A DNA stretch of 64,000 nt from Pyrenula massariospora (GCA_021030905.1 JAGFMI010000008.1:1116001-1180000), one strand, 5' to 3'. Positions 32,801 to 45,164 are shown, counted from the stretch's first letter. The notes: generated by a model not told the origin, from the sequence alone. Program-made: numbers and translations.

Positions 32801-33659
32801 GAAAAACGATAGTGCCGGACCAAATGGCTTCAAGTTGCTGGACTACAAGTGGGTGGGAAAGGAACCGCTTCGCTTGCGCACGGATGGCAACCTCTAAGCA
32901 AGAGATTCTTGCAACTCGGGATTGGGCCTTTTGCCGGTGCATGGGGTCCCAATTCGGCGTCAGCGTACCCGGTACAGTAGTCGGGGACGGAGATTGTCCC
33001 TGGAGAGGATCAAAGTCGTAGGAAAGTGCATCAATAAGTTCCCGGGTGGAGAATTCTTTCAGCAATCGTATAGCAAGCAGTTCGCAGACCATTGCCCTTG
33101 TCCTGCTGGTCCCGCTATTTCCAATATTCATGTTGACTTCTTTCCCGAATTGGAGGCAATTTGCCATCAAAGCATACTCAGTAGCTCGTGAGAAGTGAGA
33201 GGCTAGAATGGTCTGTTGAATTGGTTTCACCAGGAATTGCGACACTTGTGGAGACCGTAGCTGATCCCAAGATAGTGTTGTTTCACACTTGGCTATTACG
33301 AGAAGCCGAATTGCGTGGGTGACATTGTAGACTGGCAGAGAATCGAGATGGGCGGCAGAGAAGATCGGGAGCAAAGGAGTAGAGTCCGCAAGACCGTCTT
33401 CGTCATCTTCCTCTTCCTCATAGCTGTTTTCTTCGTCATCCTCATCCTGTACCTCCTCTTCTTCATTATAATTGTCGACATCTTCCTCGTCTGACTCCTC
33501 ATCGTCGTAGTAGGCTGCTGGTCGACGTCGTTCACTGATCTCGCCGCGCCGGTTGGCGACAGGGGAGGCCACGGTAGTGAATGGGGAGGAAAAGGGCGAT
33601 TTGTCGCGTTGGCGCGACTGTCTGAAAGTTCTCGAAGGATGAAGGAGAGAGGAAAGCAT
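29895..33659 (-). CDS. Yvc1-like vacuolar TRP cation channel
   Basis: From the ATG at 33659 (MLSSLLHPSRTFR) the protein has 1254 residues. An in-frame ATG at 33833 would add a hydrophobic stretch I think is leader. Near the N-terminus is a long Asp/Glu run (33370-33510). A helical cytosolic part follows (VYNVTHAIRLLVIAKCETTL). Six or more membrane segments come next (FAILLALFIAVLAE, FDLGIVAILLIHLCL, FIALLVLIVIACSGFFVAL). A pore-like segment holds YVLFQILMGFTPAAW and a last helix holds VVTILITVLTNSFMAIVQ. These match fungal Yvc1/TRP channels that release calcium from the vacuole. The final ~550 residues are disordered, Ser/Pro/Arg-rich, with a glycine run and many SP sites. Confidence 0.88.
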   Translation of the reverse strand: MLSSLLHPSRTFRQSRQRDKSPFSSPFTTVASPVANRRGEISERRRPAAYYDDEESDEEDVDNYNEEEEVQDEDDEENSYEEEEDDEDGLADSTPLLPIFSAAHLDSLPVYNVTHAIRLLVIAKCETTLSWDQLRSPQVSQFLVKPIQQTILASHFSRATEYALMANCLQFGKEVNMNIGNSGTSRTRAMVCELLAIRLLKEFSTRELIDALSYDFDPLQGQSPSPTTVPGTLTPNWDPMHRQKAQSRVARISCLEVAIRAQAKRFLSHPLVVQQLEAIWSGTIVFHSAADSMHRPPTKLVPNQTRGYGTVGGALNASPAKLQPAKQREHHDSVEISVRRSVTLYDPRDASLFKLSRLRVPRYRNFLSTCSFAILLALFIAVLAERTLSITPLEIVFWFWSAGYMLDEVVGFNEQGFSLYLASFWNTFDLGIVAILLIHLCLRIYGIIMPETQKQAVANLAYDVLAADAILLFPRLFSVLDHYRYFSQLLIAFRMMAKDFIALLVLIVIACSGFFVALTLSFGNDKIDDAGSVAYVLFQILMGFTPAAWDRWSGYNTLGKTILTIFLCICHFLVVTILITVLTNSFMAIVQNANEEHQFLFAVNTISMVKSDALFSYVAPTNVLAWLITPLRYFMPFRRYVKLNRTVIKATHFPILFSIYLYERTVLSNDIIETNDLVEPRGRSPGQSNGLHLFSPKPRVIREHSVATWKKDRALDEVFRRPFKDSVRGTQQSQDRRKTSNVVNTWMRNMGDSGILSPPQEQDYAIVDRLESRRPLHKRSAALRRERNFTDPNRSVASDPEDFLSNTDFQSTRPPRYGRTLAPQVEVEEPADADDELVTNDNDDDDKMTLDIQRPTSTTNLRGQRETAHIDYFSHKPLQPRPQTPPSHRKSPPKPSSSYTSVASHTRFVSPSPTRERPKSRRQSPKRPRPSHSRNISTTTILYNPVSEPDSGDQSRSSSSAVSPHRRSPTVHRQSDMPLTSRSVPGSGAITPASKLSSNNASATAANAGVRRTPKKAPGPGPSTRARPILPPKSNPAFQSTPNLASLLMLGGDRPNPRSPLRKGDPQRRSSLAMDIGSDIGDNKAIGGGFLAGAMPASFATQMAYLTTAQMQGQRRSSAEEEEDRQGMFSRLVLARMNTLEEGLKDVVHEIRGGRTRSPSRERERRKAYHGGGGGGGSGSGGLSHQSSRRGRAGGKENANAQGKRQEGREKEKKRRSAVIQGRSRKNSVDEADWVDEEAEQGNGIGQTGKGSSI

Positions 33660-34517
33660 GGTCACGAGCGCCCAGAGCACTAATAAGGGGAGACCATAGG
33701 TGTTTTCAGGCTGTGGAGTATGTTTATAAACAACGCACACAAGAAGGCTGAGGTAGAAACATGAATCAGGGAGGAAAACAGACCCAAAACAATCGACATT
33801 AGGAGAGAAGGTTCCTTGAAGGAGGAGTTTCACTCCTTCACCGGTGGCACAGGGAGGTGAAGGGCATTATGAGGTCGACATTATTTCGCAAATATGTTGA
33901 TGGAGGGTAGCGCGTGTCGAAGGTCGCACACCAAGTGGGGGTGATTGCATGGGTCCAAGCTCCCCTTCATCTCGAGGAGCGGAAATGCGCGTGGGGTATG
34001 GCGCACCGAAGGCAAACACAACGCCATGGAAGCATTAGTATCACAGGCTACTCACTGTAGTCGCACACCAGGAGGGGAGGAGAGCAGGATGGAAGATAAG
34101 GAGGCTGAGGTAGGAGGAAGAGCGAGCGGTGAAGTGTGATATTCGTCGAGCTGCTAAAAGCCCCAACGTGCCAATCATCGCAGCGACATGCTGCACACCG
34201 CCTGTGAGTATGACGGCCGTCAGAAAGCCTGCTGCAGCTTGGCCGCGCCCCAACGGGCCTCCCCTCCACCCACTCGGAACCTTCACCGAAAAGCACAGCC
34301 TATCCTTAGCATCCTCGCTGCTGGTTCGTCCACACGCGTGAAGCAATTTTTACATGCGCGTGTGCGTGGTCTCACGCGTTGGTGATTCGATCTTTAATAT
34401 CATTGTTGCATGAGAAGCGTCAACAGCTTCAGCCTCTCGTTAATTACCCTGGACCTTTCTCCGTCCGCCGCCGCTATGGCGAAGGGACTGGGATCTTAGA
34501 CGCTCGGGCTCAGCATC
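33660..34517. promoter_or_regulatory. divergent promoter region
   Basis: This stretch lies between the starts of the TRP channel and URA2. It includes the possible longer 5' end of the channel gene (to 33833). No named motif was recognised. Confidence 0.35.
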
Positions 34518-37500
34518 ATGCCGCCTTCCATGACCCCTGGGGGTATTGAGCCAGAAACGCCCCGGACGAGAAGTCAATTACACCCAGACTTACCTCTCCC
34601 TACCAGCCCTTCATCTGCTGCTGCTGTCGGTCTTCGCGCTCCCGCAGATCACTCCGAATCAACCGGTCATGTGCGTCCGTCGTTAGCAAAGCCAACAGGC
34701 TCATTAATCCAGGCTGTGTCCCCCCAAGATCCTCACCAATGCAGCAAACGTGTCTATCTGGAATTGAAGGATGGCACAGTGTATGAGGGATTCGGCTTCG
34801 GAGCCGAGCGAGATATCGCCGGGGAGCTCGTCTTTCAAACCGGCATGGTAGGCTATCCTGAATCGATTACCGATCCTTCTTATAGAGGCCAAATTCTGGT
34901 CATTACTTTTCCTTTGGTTGGCAACTATGGTGTCCCGTCTCGAAAGGTCCTCGATGAGGTTCTGAAAGACCGGCCGAAGTATTTTGAGTCCTCTGAGATC
35001 CACATCGCCGGGCTTATTGTGGCATCGTACTCTGGCGAAGATTTCTCCCATCACCTCGCCACCTCATCTCTTGGAAGATGGCTACAAGAACAAAACGTCC
35101 CTGCAATGCAAGGTGTAGACACCCGTGCTTTGACCAAACGCATCAGGGAGGAGGGTAGTATGTTGGGCCGGATGCTTCATCAGAAGGATACGAAAGTCAA
35201 CGGATTAACAAACGGAGATTTACAAGAAACTCACAGGGTTGATGATGGACTTCTGGATTGGAAATCTCACGTTGAGCAGATCCCTTGGGTTGATCCAAAC
35301 GTCAAAAACCTCGTCAGTGATGGTTTGTATCCCTCATGAGTCGATGTTGGTAACAGATTCCTGATGATTTTCACAGTTTCAATACAGGAGCCGCAACTGC
35401 TTTCGCCTCCTTCAAATCTGGCTTTAAAACATCCATCTGGGAGACCAGTCAGAATTGTCTGCGTGGATGTGGGCCACAAATTCAATCAGTTGCGGTGCCT
35501 CCTATCTCGTGGGGTAGAAGTCCTAGTTGTACCGTGGGATTACAATTTCCCAGCTCTTGCTGGTAAAGATTACGATGGTCTCTTCATTTCCAACGGACCC
35601 GGAGATCCGGCGATGTTGAAAATCACTGTAAAGCATATTGCCGAGGCAATGAAGGAAGGAAGAACTCCCATTTTCGGGATTTGCTTGGGTCATCAACTGC
35701 TAGCTAGAGCAGCTGGCGCTAAGACGTTGAAATTGAAGTTTGGCAACCGTGGGCATAACATCCCTTGCACCAATCTAATCTCGGGCAAATGCTACATCAC
35801 CTCTCAGAATCATGGTTACGCGGTCGACTCGATGACATTGCCGCAGGGTTGGGACGAGCTTTTCGTTAATGCCAATGATGGTAGTAATGAAGGTATTCGG
35901 CACGTCAGTCGACCATACTTCAGTGTCCAATTTCATCCTGAGAGCACTCCCGGTCCACGAGATACGGAATTTTTGTTCGACGTTTTTGTGAGTACCGTTA
36001 TGAAATCTCTCGAGGCTGTTGACACGTTGGCAAAGCCTGTGCAGTTCCCAGGTGGTATCATGGAGGAGAATGACCGTGCACATCCTAGAGTCAGTGTGAA
36101 TAAGGTCCTGGTACTAGGCAGTGGTGGTCTCAGCATTGGTCAAGCCGGAGAGTTTGACTACTCTGGGAGCCAGGCGATCAAAGCTCTGAAGCAAGAGGGC
36201 ATATATACCATTCTGATCAACCCTAATATTGCAACCATCCAGACCTCGAAGGGGCTAGCCGATAAGGTATACTTTTTGCCTGTCAATGCGGACTTCGTTC
36301 GGAAGGTCATAAAGCATGAGCGACCAGATGCGATTTATTGTACCTTTGGCGGCCAGACTGCCTTGCAAGTTGGAATTCAATTAAAGGACGAGTTCGACGA
36401 GATGGGAGTGAAGGTTTTGGGGACGCCAATCGATACAATCATTACTACTGAAGACCGTGAGCTCTTTGCTAGGAGTATGGAATCTATTGGGGAGAAATGC
36501 GCCAAATCAGCGTCAGCCTCAAATCTTGAAGAAGCAATGAAAGTTGGCGATGATATTGGCTTCCCCGTGATTGTGAGAGCTGCTTATGCTCTTGGTGGAC
36601 TCGGCAGTGGGTTTGCTGAAAACGCGGATCAACTACGCGATTTATGCGCCAAAGCTTTCGCAGCTAGCCCTCAAGTCCTAATAGAGCGAAGCATGAAGGG
36701 TTGGAAAGAAATCGAGTACGAGGTGGTTCGTGATGCTCGCGATAATTGCATTACTGTCTGCAACATGGAGAATTTCGATCCCCTAGGAATCCACACGGGT
36801 GATTCGATTGTTGTAGCACCTTCTCAAACTCTTTCCGACGAAGATTACAACATGCTCCGGACAACGGCAGTCAATGTCATCCGTCATCTCGGGGTCGTTG
36901 GTGAGTGCAATATACAGTACGCTCTCAATCCATCCTCAAAAGAATACTGTATCATCGAGGTGAATGCGCGGCTCTCGAGATCTTCCGCGTTGGCGTCGAA
37001 GGCGACAGGCTATCCGTTGGCATTCATTGCAGCAAAACTTGGGCTCGGTATTCCCCTGAACGAGATATCTAATTCCGTGACAAAAAGGACTTGCGCCTGT
37101 TTTGAACCATCACTTGATTATGTCGTCGTTAAGATTCCGCGATGGGATCTGAGGAAGTTCACAAATGTCTCGACCCAGCTAGGCTCGTCGATGAAAAGCG
37201 TAGGCGAGGTAATGGCGATTGGTAGGACATTTGAAGAAGCGATACAAAAGGCCATACGATCAGTCGATTTTCATAATCTCGGTTTCAGTGAGACTAACGC
37301 TCTTATGTCAATAGAAAGCGAGCTCCAAACCCCTTCGGATCAAAGAATGTTTGCTATCGCTAATGCAATGGCGTCTGGATATACAGTGGATCAAATCTGG
37401 GAGCTCACACAAATTGACAGATGGTTCCTGAGAAAGCTCAAGGGGCTCAGTGATTTCGGTGAATTAATGAAGACCTACAATGCCAGCACTATTCCTCGCG

Positions 37501-40500
37501 ACTTGATATGTCAGGCAAAGCAACTTGGTTTTTCTGACCAGCAATTAGCCAATTTCTGGAACTCAAACGAGCTTGCTGTGAGAACACTACGGGCTGAAGC
37601 AGGTATTCAGCCGGTCGTTAAACAGATTGATACTGTCGCAGCAGAGTTTCCCGCATACACAAATTATCTATACCTTACGTATAACGGGTCCGAGAATGAT
37701 ATTCAATTCGAGGATATGGGAATCATGGTCCTGGGCTCTGGAGTTTACCGCATCGGCTCCTCCGTGGAGTTTGACTGGTGTTCTGTCCGAACAATCAGGA
37801 CTCTTCGTGAGCATGGCTACAAGACAGTCATGGTTAACTACAATCCAGAGACTGTAAGCACAGATTATGACGAGTCCGAGAGACTTTACTTTGAAAATAT
37901 CAACCTCGAGACAGTTTTGGACATCTATCAGCTTGAGCGGGCAAGCGGTGTGATTCTTTCAATGGGTGGACAAACCCCGAACAATATTGCTCTTCGGTTG
38001 CATCAGCTCAATGTGAAAATCCTTGGCACCTCACCTGAAATGATCGACACTGCAGAGAATAGGTACAAGTTCTCGCGAATGTTAGACAGGATTGAGGTCG
38101 ATCAGCCATCATGGAAGGAGCTTACTAGCATAGAGGAGGCCACGGAGTTCTGTGATAGGGTCTCTTACCCTGTACTTGTCCGACCATCATACGTTCTTTC
38201 GGGTGCAGCAATGAACACGGTTTATTCCCAAGACGATCTAGCAAACTATTTGAACCAAGCCGCCGAAGTTTCCCCCTTACATCCCGTGGTCATCACGAAG
38301 TATATTGAGAATGCAAAAGAGATTGAAATGGACGCAGTGGCACGTGATGGTATCACGACAGGACATTTCATCTCTGAGCATGTCGAGAATGCAGGTGTGC
38401 ACTCTGGAGATGCAACGCTGGTTCTTCCACCACAGGACTTGGAGCCCGAGACAATTGCACGCATCGAAATGGCAACTCGGAAAATCGGCAATGCGCTCAA
38501 TGTTACTGGTCCTTTCAATATTCAGTTTATTGCAAAGGATAATGAGATCAAGGTCATAGAATGCAACGTACGCGCCTCCCGATCTTTTCCTTTCGTATCT
38601 AAGGTCATGGGTGTGGATTTGATCGAGATGGCCACTCTTGCAATGACAGGAAAGCCATTCCAGGCGTATCCTAATGTCATCATCCCCAAGGACTATGTCG
38701 GTATCAAAGTACCACAATTCTCATTCCCCAGACTTTCAGGCGCTGACCCGGTTCTCGGCGTTGAGATGGCGTCTACAGGTGAAGTTGCCTCTTTCGGGCG
38801 TGATAGGTATGAAGCCTACGTCAAAGCTTTGATTTCCACAGGCTTTCGACTACCGAAGAGCAACATTCTGTTATCAATTGGATCCTTCAAAGATAAGGTA
38901 GAGATGCTTCCGTCGGTGACAAAGCTTCATAAATTGGGATACAATCTATTCGCTACAGCAGGAACTGCGGATTACCTTCAAGAACATGGCGTTCCCGTGA
39001 AATATCTCGAGGTACTAGCCGGGTCTGAGAAGGATCAAAAATCTGAATATTCCCTTACGCAGCATCTAGCCAATAACTTAATCGACCTTTACATCAATCT
39101 GCCTTCCAACAATCGCTTCAGGCGGCCAGCAAACTATGTCAGTAAAGGCTACAGAACCCGGCGAATGGCAGTGGACTATCAAACGCCTCTGGTCACCAAT
39201 GTCAAGAATGCCAAACTGCTTGTCGAAGCAATCGCTCGACACTACGACCTCAATGTCCTAGATATCGATTATCAAACGAGTCATCGCACATTGATCCTCC
39301 CCGGTCTCATCAATATTGCTTCCTTCGTGCCAGGTATTGCCGAAGCCGGGTCACATGATTTTCACATGGTCACTCGAGCATCGATTGCGGCTGGCTTCAG
39401 TATGATCAGAATTATGCCACTTGGATTACAGAGCTGGGTTACCGATGCACGAACACTCAAGATTGCGCAGCGTAATTCAAGAAGAGGGGCATACTGTGAC
39501 TTCAATTTTTCCATCGCCGCAACGCATGAGAATGCTGATCAAATCGGACAAGTCACGGGTGAAGTAGGGTCGTTGTTCCTCCCATTCAATCATCTCTCCG
39601 GAAACATTAATAAAGTTGCCACACTGACCGCACATTTTGCAGCATGGCCAAACCACAAACCAATCTTGACTGATGCGAAGACTACTGATCTTGCTTCTAT
39701 ACTGTTGCTTGCAAGTTTGCATGATCGCAAGATTCACATTATGAGCGTAACGACTAAAGACGACATCAGCTTGATTGCATTAAGCAAGGAGAAAGGATTG
39801 AAAGTCACATGTGACGTGTCCGTTTACAGCCTTTTTCTTTCCCAAGCAAATTTTCCCGATTGTTCTTGCCTCCCAAGCGCAAACGACCAATCGGCGCTTT
39901 GGAGTCATTTGCGGACAATTGATGTATTCTCTATTGGCAGTATACCATATCAAGTTGCTGGGAAGGAGGCAACGCCGATGGTAGGCATCGCAGATGCGCT
40001 GCCGCTTCTCTTCACTGCTGTTGCAGATGGAAAGCTAACGGTCGAAGACATAACCGAACGAATGCACGACAATCCAAAAGCAATCTTCGACCTTCATGAC
40101 CAGCCTAATACGAGAGTAGAAGTAGACATTGATCGGCCATACGTACTTCAGGCTGGGTCTGTCTGGTCACCGTTCGTCGGTCAGACTATGAAGGGTGCAG
40201 TGCCTCGAGTGACGTTTTCTGGTACCACTTCGTGTCTTGACGGAGAACTCATGCTAGATGCGCTCAAGGGTTCGGATATGTCATCGCATCTTCCTCATCC
40301 AATGTCACCAGTCACAAATTCACTATCGCCAACCATCCATCCTCGTCCTAGTAGCTCGAGAGGCAGACGTGAGTCTCTGCCAGATTCTGCCACTGCCCAT
40401 CGGCAGTCTGTTCTAGCTCCACTCGCAACTCGTCCAACAACGACTCCACAGCAAGGCTCGCTTGACACCATCAACGAGCCGCGCTTTGACTCTCTCCCAC

Positions 40501-41574
40501 AGCCAATCTTATCGGAGCTACCTCCTCCATCATCCATCTCACCATCCTTGCATGCCCTCTTATCAACTTCACCATTCAAGAACCGCCATATTTTATCCGT
40601 CAAACAGTACACTCGTCGTGACCTCCATCTGCTCTTCACGGTTGCCCAAGAAATGCGGCTTGCTGTCCAGCGTAGCGGCGTCCTTTCTATACTTGCCTCC
40701 CGTGTCCTCTCCACCCTCTTCTACGAGCCGAGCACGCGAACCTCGGCTTCCTTCGATGCTGCTATGCAACGACTAGGCGGCAGGGTCGTCGCTGTCAATA
40801 CAGATCACAGCTCTACCAAAAAAGGTGAGTCTTTGCAGGACACAATACGCACTCTGGGCTGCTACGCCGATGCCATCGTACTCCGCCACCCGGAGAACAG
40901 TAGTGCTGAGATCGCCGCCAAATTCTCCCCAGTCCCTATTATCAACGGCGGAAACGGCTCCCTTGAGCACCCCACCCAAGCATTCCTCGACCTCTTCACG
41001 ATCCGAGAAGAACTAGGCACCGTCACCGGCATCACCGTCACCTTCCTCGGCGATCTGAAATACGGCCGCACCGTCCACAGCCTAATCCAACTCCTCCAGC
41101 ACTACGACGTCCACATCAACCTCGTCTCCCCCGCCCCCCTCTCCCTCCCCTCCTCCACCCGCACCCTCCTCCTCTCCTCCGGCCGCCTCACCACCGAATC
41201 CGACTCCCTCACCCCGGACATCGTGTCCCGCAGCGACGTCCTCTACTGCACGCGCGTCCAGCAAGAGCGCTTCCCCACCCCCGCCGACTACGAGAAGGTC
41301 CGCGACTCGTACGTCGTGGACAACCGGGTGCTCCGGGACGCGAAGCCGGGCCTGTGCCTGATGCATCCGCTGCCGAGGAACCGCGAGATCAGCGAGGAGG
41401 TCGATTTCGATCAGCGGGCGGCGTATTTTCGACAGGTGAGTTTCTTGGCTGTTGGCTTCTATTTTGACCCCTTGTGTGCGCGGGTGTTTGTGAAGTTTGA
41501 CTGATTGTGTTGTGTAGATGAGATATGGTCTGTACTGCCGCATGGCGCTGCTGGCCTTGGTGATGGCGCCTTAG
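34518..41574 (+). CDS. ura2: URA2: CPSase II / aspartate transcarbamylase fusion
   Basis: Exons are 34518-35322, 35377-41435 and 41518-41574, giving 2306 residues. The last exon codes only 19 residues ([18 protein letters not shown] plus stop) that complete the ATCase C-terminus. Order of parts: glutamine amidotransferase with nucleophile Cys in [10 protein letters not shown] (~370); two ATP-grasp carbamoyl-phosphate synthase halves ([21 protein letters not shown] and [17 protein letters not shown]); a dihydroorotase-like part (~1539-1880) without the HxH metal motif after LPGLIN, so inactive as in yeast Ura2; a Ser/Pro linker; and ATCase (~2005 on) with [17 protein letters not shown]. It catalyses the first two steps of pyrimidine synthesis and is normally inhibited by UTP. 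Confidence 0.98.
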
Positions 41575-41924
41575 GCGTGCGTCGGAAGGAGGGAAAAGAG
41601 CGTGGCGCTGCAGTTTTTGTTTGCAGCCGAGGCCCCTGGTGGGCTGGAAATAAAAGTCTAGTCGTTCAAAATTACAGGGGTTGTTTACTAGAGCAAAAAG
41701 TGTGACGTCTGGCAGTTGGCGAGGCACGTTCCCTTTATAGATCGTCTTCCCTGACACTTCGAGAAAATAAAAAGTCTTCAATCTGCAGTATACTTATATA
41801 CCACGCGTCTCTGCAACTTGTCCATGTAGTATGTACGTAGCAGCAGCGCTCAACGAACAGTCTTGATATCTCGATCATATCTACGCAACTCCCCCCCCCT
41901 TACAAACCAACTCCTCCGCGCTTT
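41575..41924. other. convergent intergenic region
   Basis: This 350-base gap lies between URA2 and the next gene's stop codon. There is a C run at 41889-41898. No gene was seen. Confidence 0.4.
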
Positions 41925-44900
41925 TTATTCCCACCCCAAATCCTGCGTCTGAAATGCAACGTGCACCGTCCTCCCTCCCCCTCCCCCTCCCCTCTCCATG
42001 ATCCCTAAACTCCTCTCCCTCTTCAACCCCCCACCCCTATTGCCACGATCCCGCCCCCTCTCCCGTCGACTACCATCCACCGACGGTCTCCCCACACCCC
42101 TGGCGCTCTCTTCCACCGTCCGACCACTGCTGCCCTTCGACTGCGTCGAGGACGTCGAGATCTTGCGCCGATGGTGATGCTCCGCCGCCGCCGTCGTTGT
42201 TGTGGAGAAGATGCTGCTCGGCGCGGTGGTGGTGGTCTCGCGCGATGAGCTGGGCGGGGTCGGCGTGGAGTCGTAGTACGCATACGCATACGCCGTCGCT
42301 GCGGGCGTGGCGTTCGAATGCGAACTCGATCCGTTGCGGCTGTGGTGGGTGCTAGAGGATTTCAAGATGCCGCGCTGTACGGTTGTCGTCGTTGGAGGTG
42401 GAGCCGCTGCTGCTACCGTGTGGAATGATTTTCGCTTAGGCGTAGTTGCCGCGCTGATCGGAGTGCTTGGGCGGCTGTGTACTGGGGTGACATTGGTAGA
42501 GTGGCACCGGATGGCGTCTGGGATGATGGGGACGGGGGGCACGCAGCCGTCGAGATCGATGTAGGACCTCCGCGGGAAGTTGGAGATGTCAAGCTCGGCT
42601 TTGAGGGCTTCGAGGCGGCGGTAGCCGACGGCGTCTTTGTCGAGGATTGAGTGGCGGCGTGGTCGGGTGTTTTCGTCTTTTGTAGTACTGTTAGGCGAAG
42701 GTTGTGACTTTCTCCTGGCGGCGCTCGAGGTTGGCGTTGATATTGAGATGATTCTTGGCCGTATGAGGTCACTCCGAGGAATGTTTGGTGCTGGAGCCGC
42801 ATCGAAGCCGTCGCCGGTGGCCAGGCTGCCCCAGCCTACCTTTACAGAAGTGGTCTGATTCTGTATGGGGCGATTGGGAGCAGTGGAGAGAGGACGGGAC
42901 GAACTAGACAAGATGGTGCGCGACCTAAGATTCGAGGCCGACTTGCTGCGATGCGTCCTGCCTGACATCTTGGAAGAGACAAGTCTAAGTGGTAGATCTT
43001 CGTCACGGTCTCGAAGCGGCATCGGTATCTCGTCTCCTCGAGCGTCGCCGAACGAGTATGCTCGACGAATCCTACTATCAAGGCTTTTTGGAACCGTGGG
43101 TGGATTGGTTGAAAAGTCACGAATACTTAGTGGCTGCGAAGTTTGAGGTGGATAGGGTTCCGCACTCCTTCGAGACTTCTTTTTTCTGGTTGACTTTGCA
43201 CTGGTAGACGACCTTGATAGCCTGCCACGCCCCTCTTCGAAAGATGTCTTTCTCTGAGGAAGGCTAAGATGGTTTGGTACCAACGCCATGGTCGCACGAT
43301 TTGAGTCCTCTTCATCCCTAGATAGATATGCTCCCATCACAAGTGGACTACTTAGTGTAGGAGCTGACTGTTCAAAACTCCTAACATCATCGAGGTCATC
43401 GAGGTCATCGTCTGAATTGGTAGTTGATGAATTATAAGGATGCCTGTCAATGCTGTTCATAAGCTTAGAATCCTTATCTGCAACTCTTCTTTCATGCTTT
43501 TTTCGCGGCTTCTCTAATTGACGTTGGGACAGTGTTTTACCATGCCATCCAGACTCGGGTCGTCTGTCGGGCCGATGAATCGTAGAATTCCGTGTTTGTT
43601 TGAATTTGTGAGGCATACTTGCTGCTAACTCTTCAGTGCTTGGATCGTCACCAACGCCTGCTTGAGGCCCTTCACTTGACTCATCTGTCGAGTTGAAAGT
43701 AGGTGATAATGGCACACTCCGCAAAGACGTTGTGGCTCTCGCTACAGGTGAGCTTAGTGGCCGAGATTTTTTTCCAGGAACCGTTCTAATCCTTCTCGGT
43801 GGTGAAGAAGACCTGTGTCTCTGAAAAGATGTAGATGGGGATTGTCGCGGATTCCCGAGGTGTAGGGAGGATCTTGGCGTTTTGTTCTGTTGAGAATACA
43901 ATCCCAACGGTATGGTCATATCTAGGCCATCGTCCCTACCACCTTGCCGAGAACGCTGGACAGAAGCAGAGCGTGATTGTGATATGCCGGTCTCAGTATC
44001 AACCAAGGACTGTTGTGACTTATTTTTGTTGGATTTCTTTAGTGATAATAGACTCTTGCGTTTTGAGATAGACCTTGAAGAAACCACGGATATCGGTCGC
44101 TCTTCAGGAAGTTGAGGTCGCTCCTCGTAGATATTGCTGTCAGGCAGATTGTCTGTACTGATCGCTGCAAGACGTAGAACACGCTCGCCACCTGGAACGC
44201 CGTTGATCTGGGGGGTTAGGGAATATATAGGCTCTTTGGTTGGCTGTCCTTGCTTGTCTCGAAGGCTTTTTCTTTCCTTGCTAAGTTTTCGCTCTTTGCT
44301 TAGCTTCCTGCGGACTCTAGGTCTATCCACCGTTACCGCGCTTGACATTTCTGCATGTAGGCTATCAAGCTTCGAGTTATCTTCGGGTTCCACCTCCTCT
44401 AGAACAGTGCCTTTTATACTACCTTTTTGATGACCGTGCGCTGAGGAAGTCGCAAGTTGCCGTAGTTGATAGTCCTTTAGCCTCACTGACACGTGATCCT
44501 TCGTTTTCATGAGATCTCGATCCTGATCATAGACTTGAGCGAAAGAGTGTATGGTCTTAGGCCGTGAAGTGTCATCTTTGACCTTTCTTGCAGTCTCATG
44601 GAGCATCTCGGTGGCACTAGACTCTGCCTCGAGTAGTTCCTTGACAGTGTAGCTACGTGGTCGACCTCGGCCATTGTACGGCGGTGCTGAATTTCGACCA
44701 GAAACATCGTCATTGTATTTCGGTAATTGCTTGTCTTCTGCAACTACTGAAACAGCTGTCGAACGAAGCATGTCAAAGTACTTTTCCGAGCCCACTGGTG
44801 ATATAGAAGGAAGGGAGTCTCTTGGATAGACGTATTGCTTCCGCGGTACATCTAACCCTTGCGATCCGTTTACAGGCTTAGGACGCTCATCCCTTCCACG

Positions 44901-45164
44901 AGATTGCGGTCTTACGTCTCCGTTTGAATGTAGTACGGTTGAAGTCCCAAATTGGCCAATTGAGGTATCCCGGGTGCTCTTCGATCTTGAGTTCAACCCT
45001 CCTTTCTTTTTCTTGTCCTGGGAAACTGAGGCATCTGCACTAGGTTTGTAAGGCAAATTCCCGATCTCGGGAGCTGGGCCAGAAGAGAGTGCATCGTAGG
45101 CAGAGGTCTGTGTAAATCCATCAAGATTTTCGGGCTTCAATTTCTTCCGGATGAAAATTCTCAT
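41925..45164 (-). CDS. long disordered protein of unknown function
   Basis: This single open frame codes 1079 residues, clearly coding given its length in a normal-GC region. It starts MRIFIRKKLKPENLDGF. Most of the chain is predicted-disordered by eye: rich in Ser, Arg, Pro and Thr, with many SP and RS dipeptides and basic runs (SKERKLSKERKSLRDK, TRKKKSRRS). A possible helix is at VKELLEAESSATEMLHETARK. The C-terminal 150 residues are low-complexity (Thr/Ser/Ala runs, then a glycine run) and end AFQTQDLGWE. It may be a phosphorylated scaffold of the cell cortex or nucleus. No domain was recognised. Confidence 0.8.
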   Translation of the reverse strand: MRIFIRKKLKPENLDGFTQTSAYDALSSGPAPEIGNLPYKPSADASVSQDKKKKGGLNSRSKSTRDTSIGQFGTSTVLHSNGDVRPQSRGRDERPKPVNGSQGLDVPRKQYVYPRDSLPSISPVGSEKYFDMLRSTAVSVVAEDKQLPKYNDDVSGRNSAPPYNGRGRPRSYTVKELLEAESSATEMLHETARKVKDDTSRPKTIHSFAQVYDQDRDLMKTKDHVSVRLKDYQLRQLATSSAHGHQKGSIKGTVLEEVEPEDNSKLDSLHAEMSSAVTVDRPRVRRKLSKERKLSKERKSLRDKQGQPTKEPIYSLTPQINGVPGGERVLRLAAISTDNLPDSNIYEERPQLPEERPISVVSSRSISKRKSLLSLKKSNKNKSQQSLVDTETGISQSRSASVQRSRQGGRDDGLDMTIPLGLYSQQNKTPRSSLHLGNPRQSPSTSFQRHRSSSPPRRIRTVPGKKSRPLSSPVARATTSLRSVPLSPTFNSTDESSEGPQAGVGDDPSTEELAASMPHKFKQTRNSTIHRPDRRPESGWHGKTLSQRQLEKPRKKHERRVADKDSKLMNSIDRHPYNSSTTNSDDDLDDLDDVRSFEQSAPTLSSPLVMGAYLSRDEEDSNRATMALVPNHLSLPQRKTSFEEGRGRLSRSSTSAKSTRKKKSRRSAEPYPPQTSQPLSIRDFSTNPPTVPKSLDSRIRRAYSFGDARGDEIPMPLRDRDEDLPLRLVSSKMSGRTHRSKSASNLRSRTILSSSSRPLSTAPNRPIQNQTTSVKVGWGSLATGDGFDAAPAPNIPRSDLIRPRIISISTPTSSAARRKSQPSPNSTTKDENTRPRRHSILDKDAVGYRRLEALKAELDISNFPRRSYIDLDGCVPPVPIIPDAIRCHSTNVTPVHSRPSTPISAATTPKRKSFHTVAAAAPPPTTTTVQRGILKSSSTHHSRNGSSSHSNATPAATAYAYAYYDSTPTPPSSSRETTTTAPSSIFSTTTTAAAEHHHRRKISTSSTQSKGSSGRTVEESARGVGRPSVDGSRRERGRDRGNRGGGLKRERSLGIMERGGGGGGRTVHVAFQTQDLGWE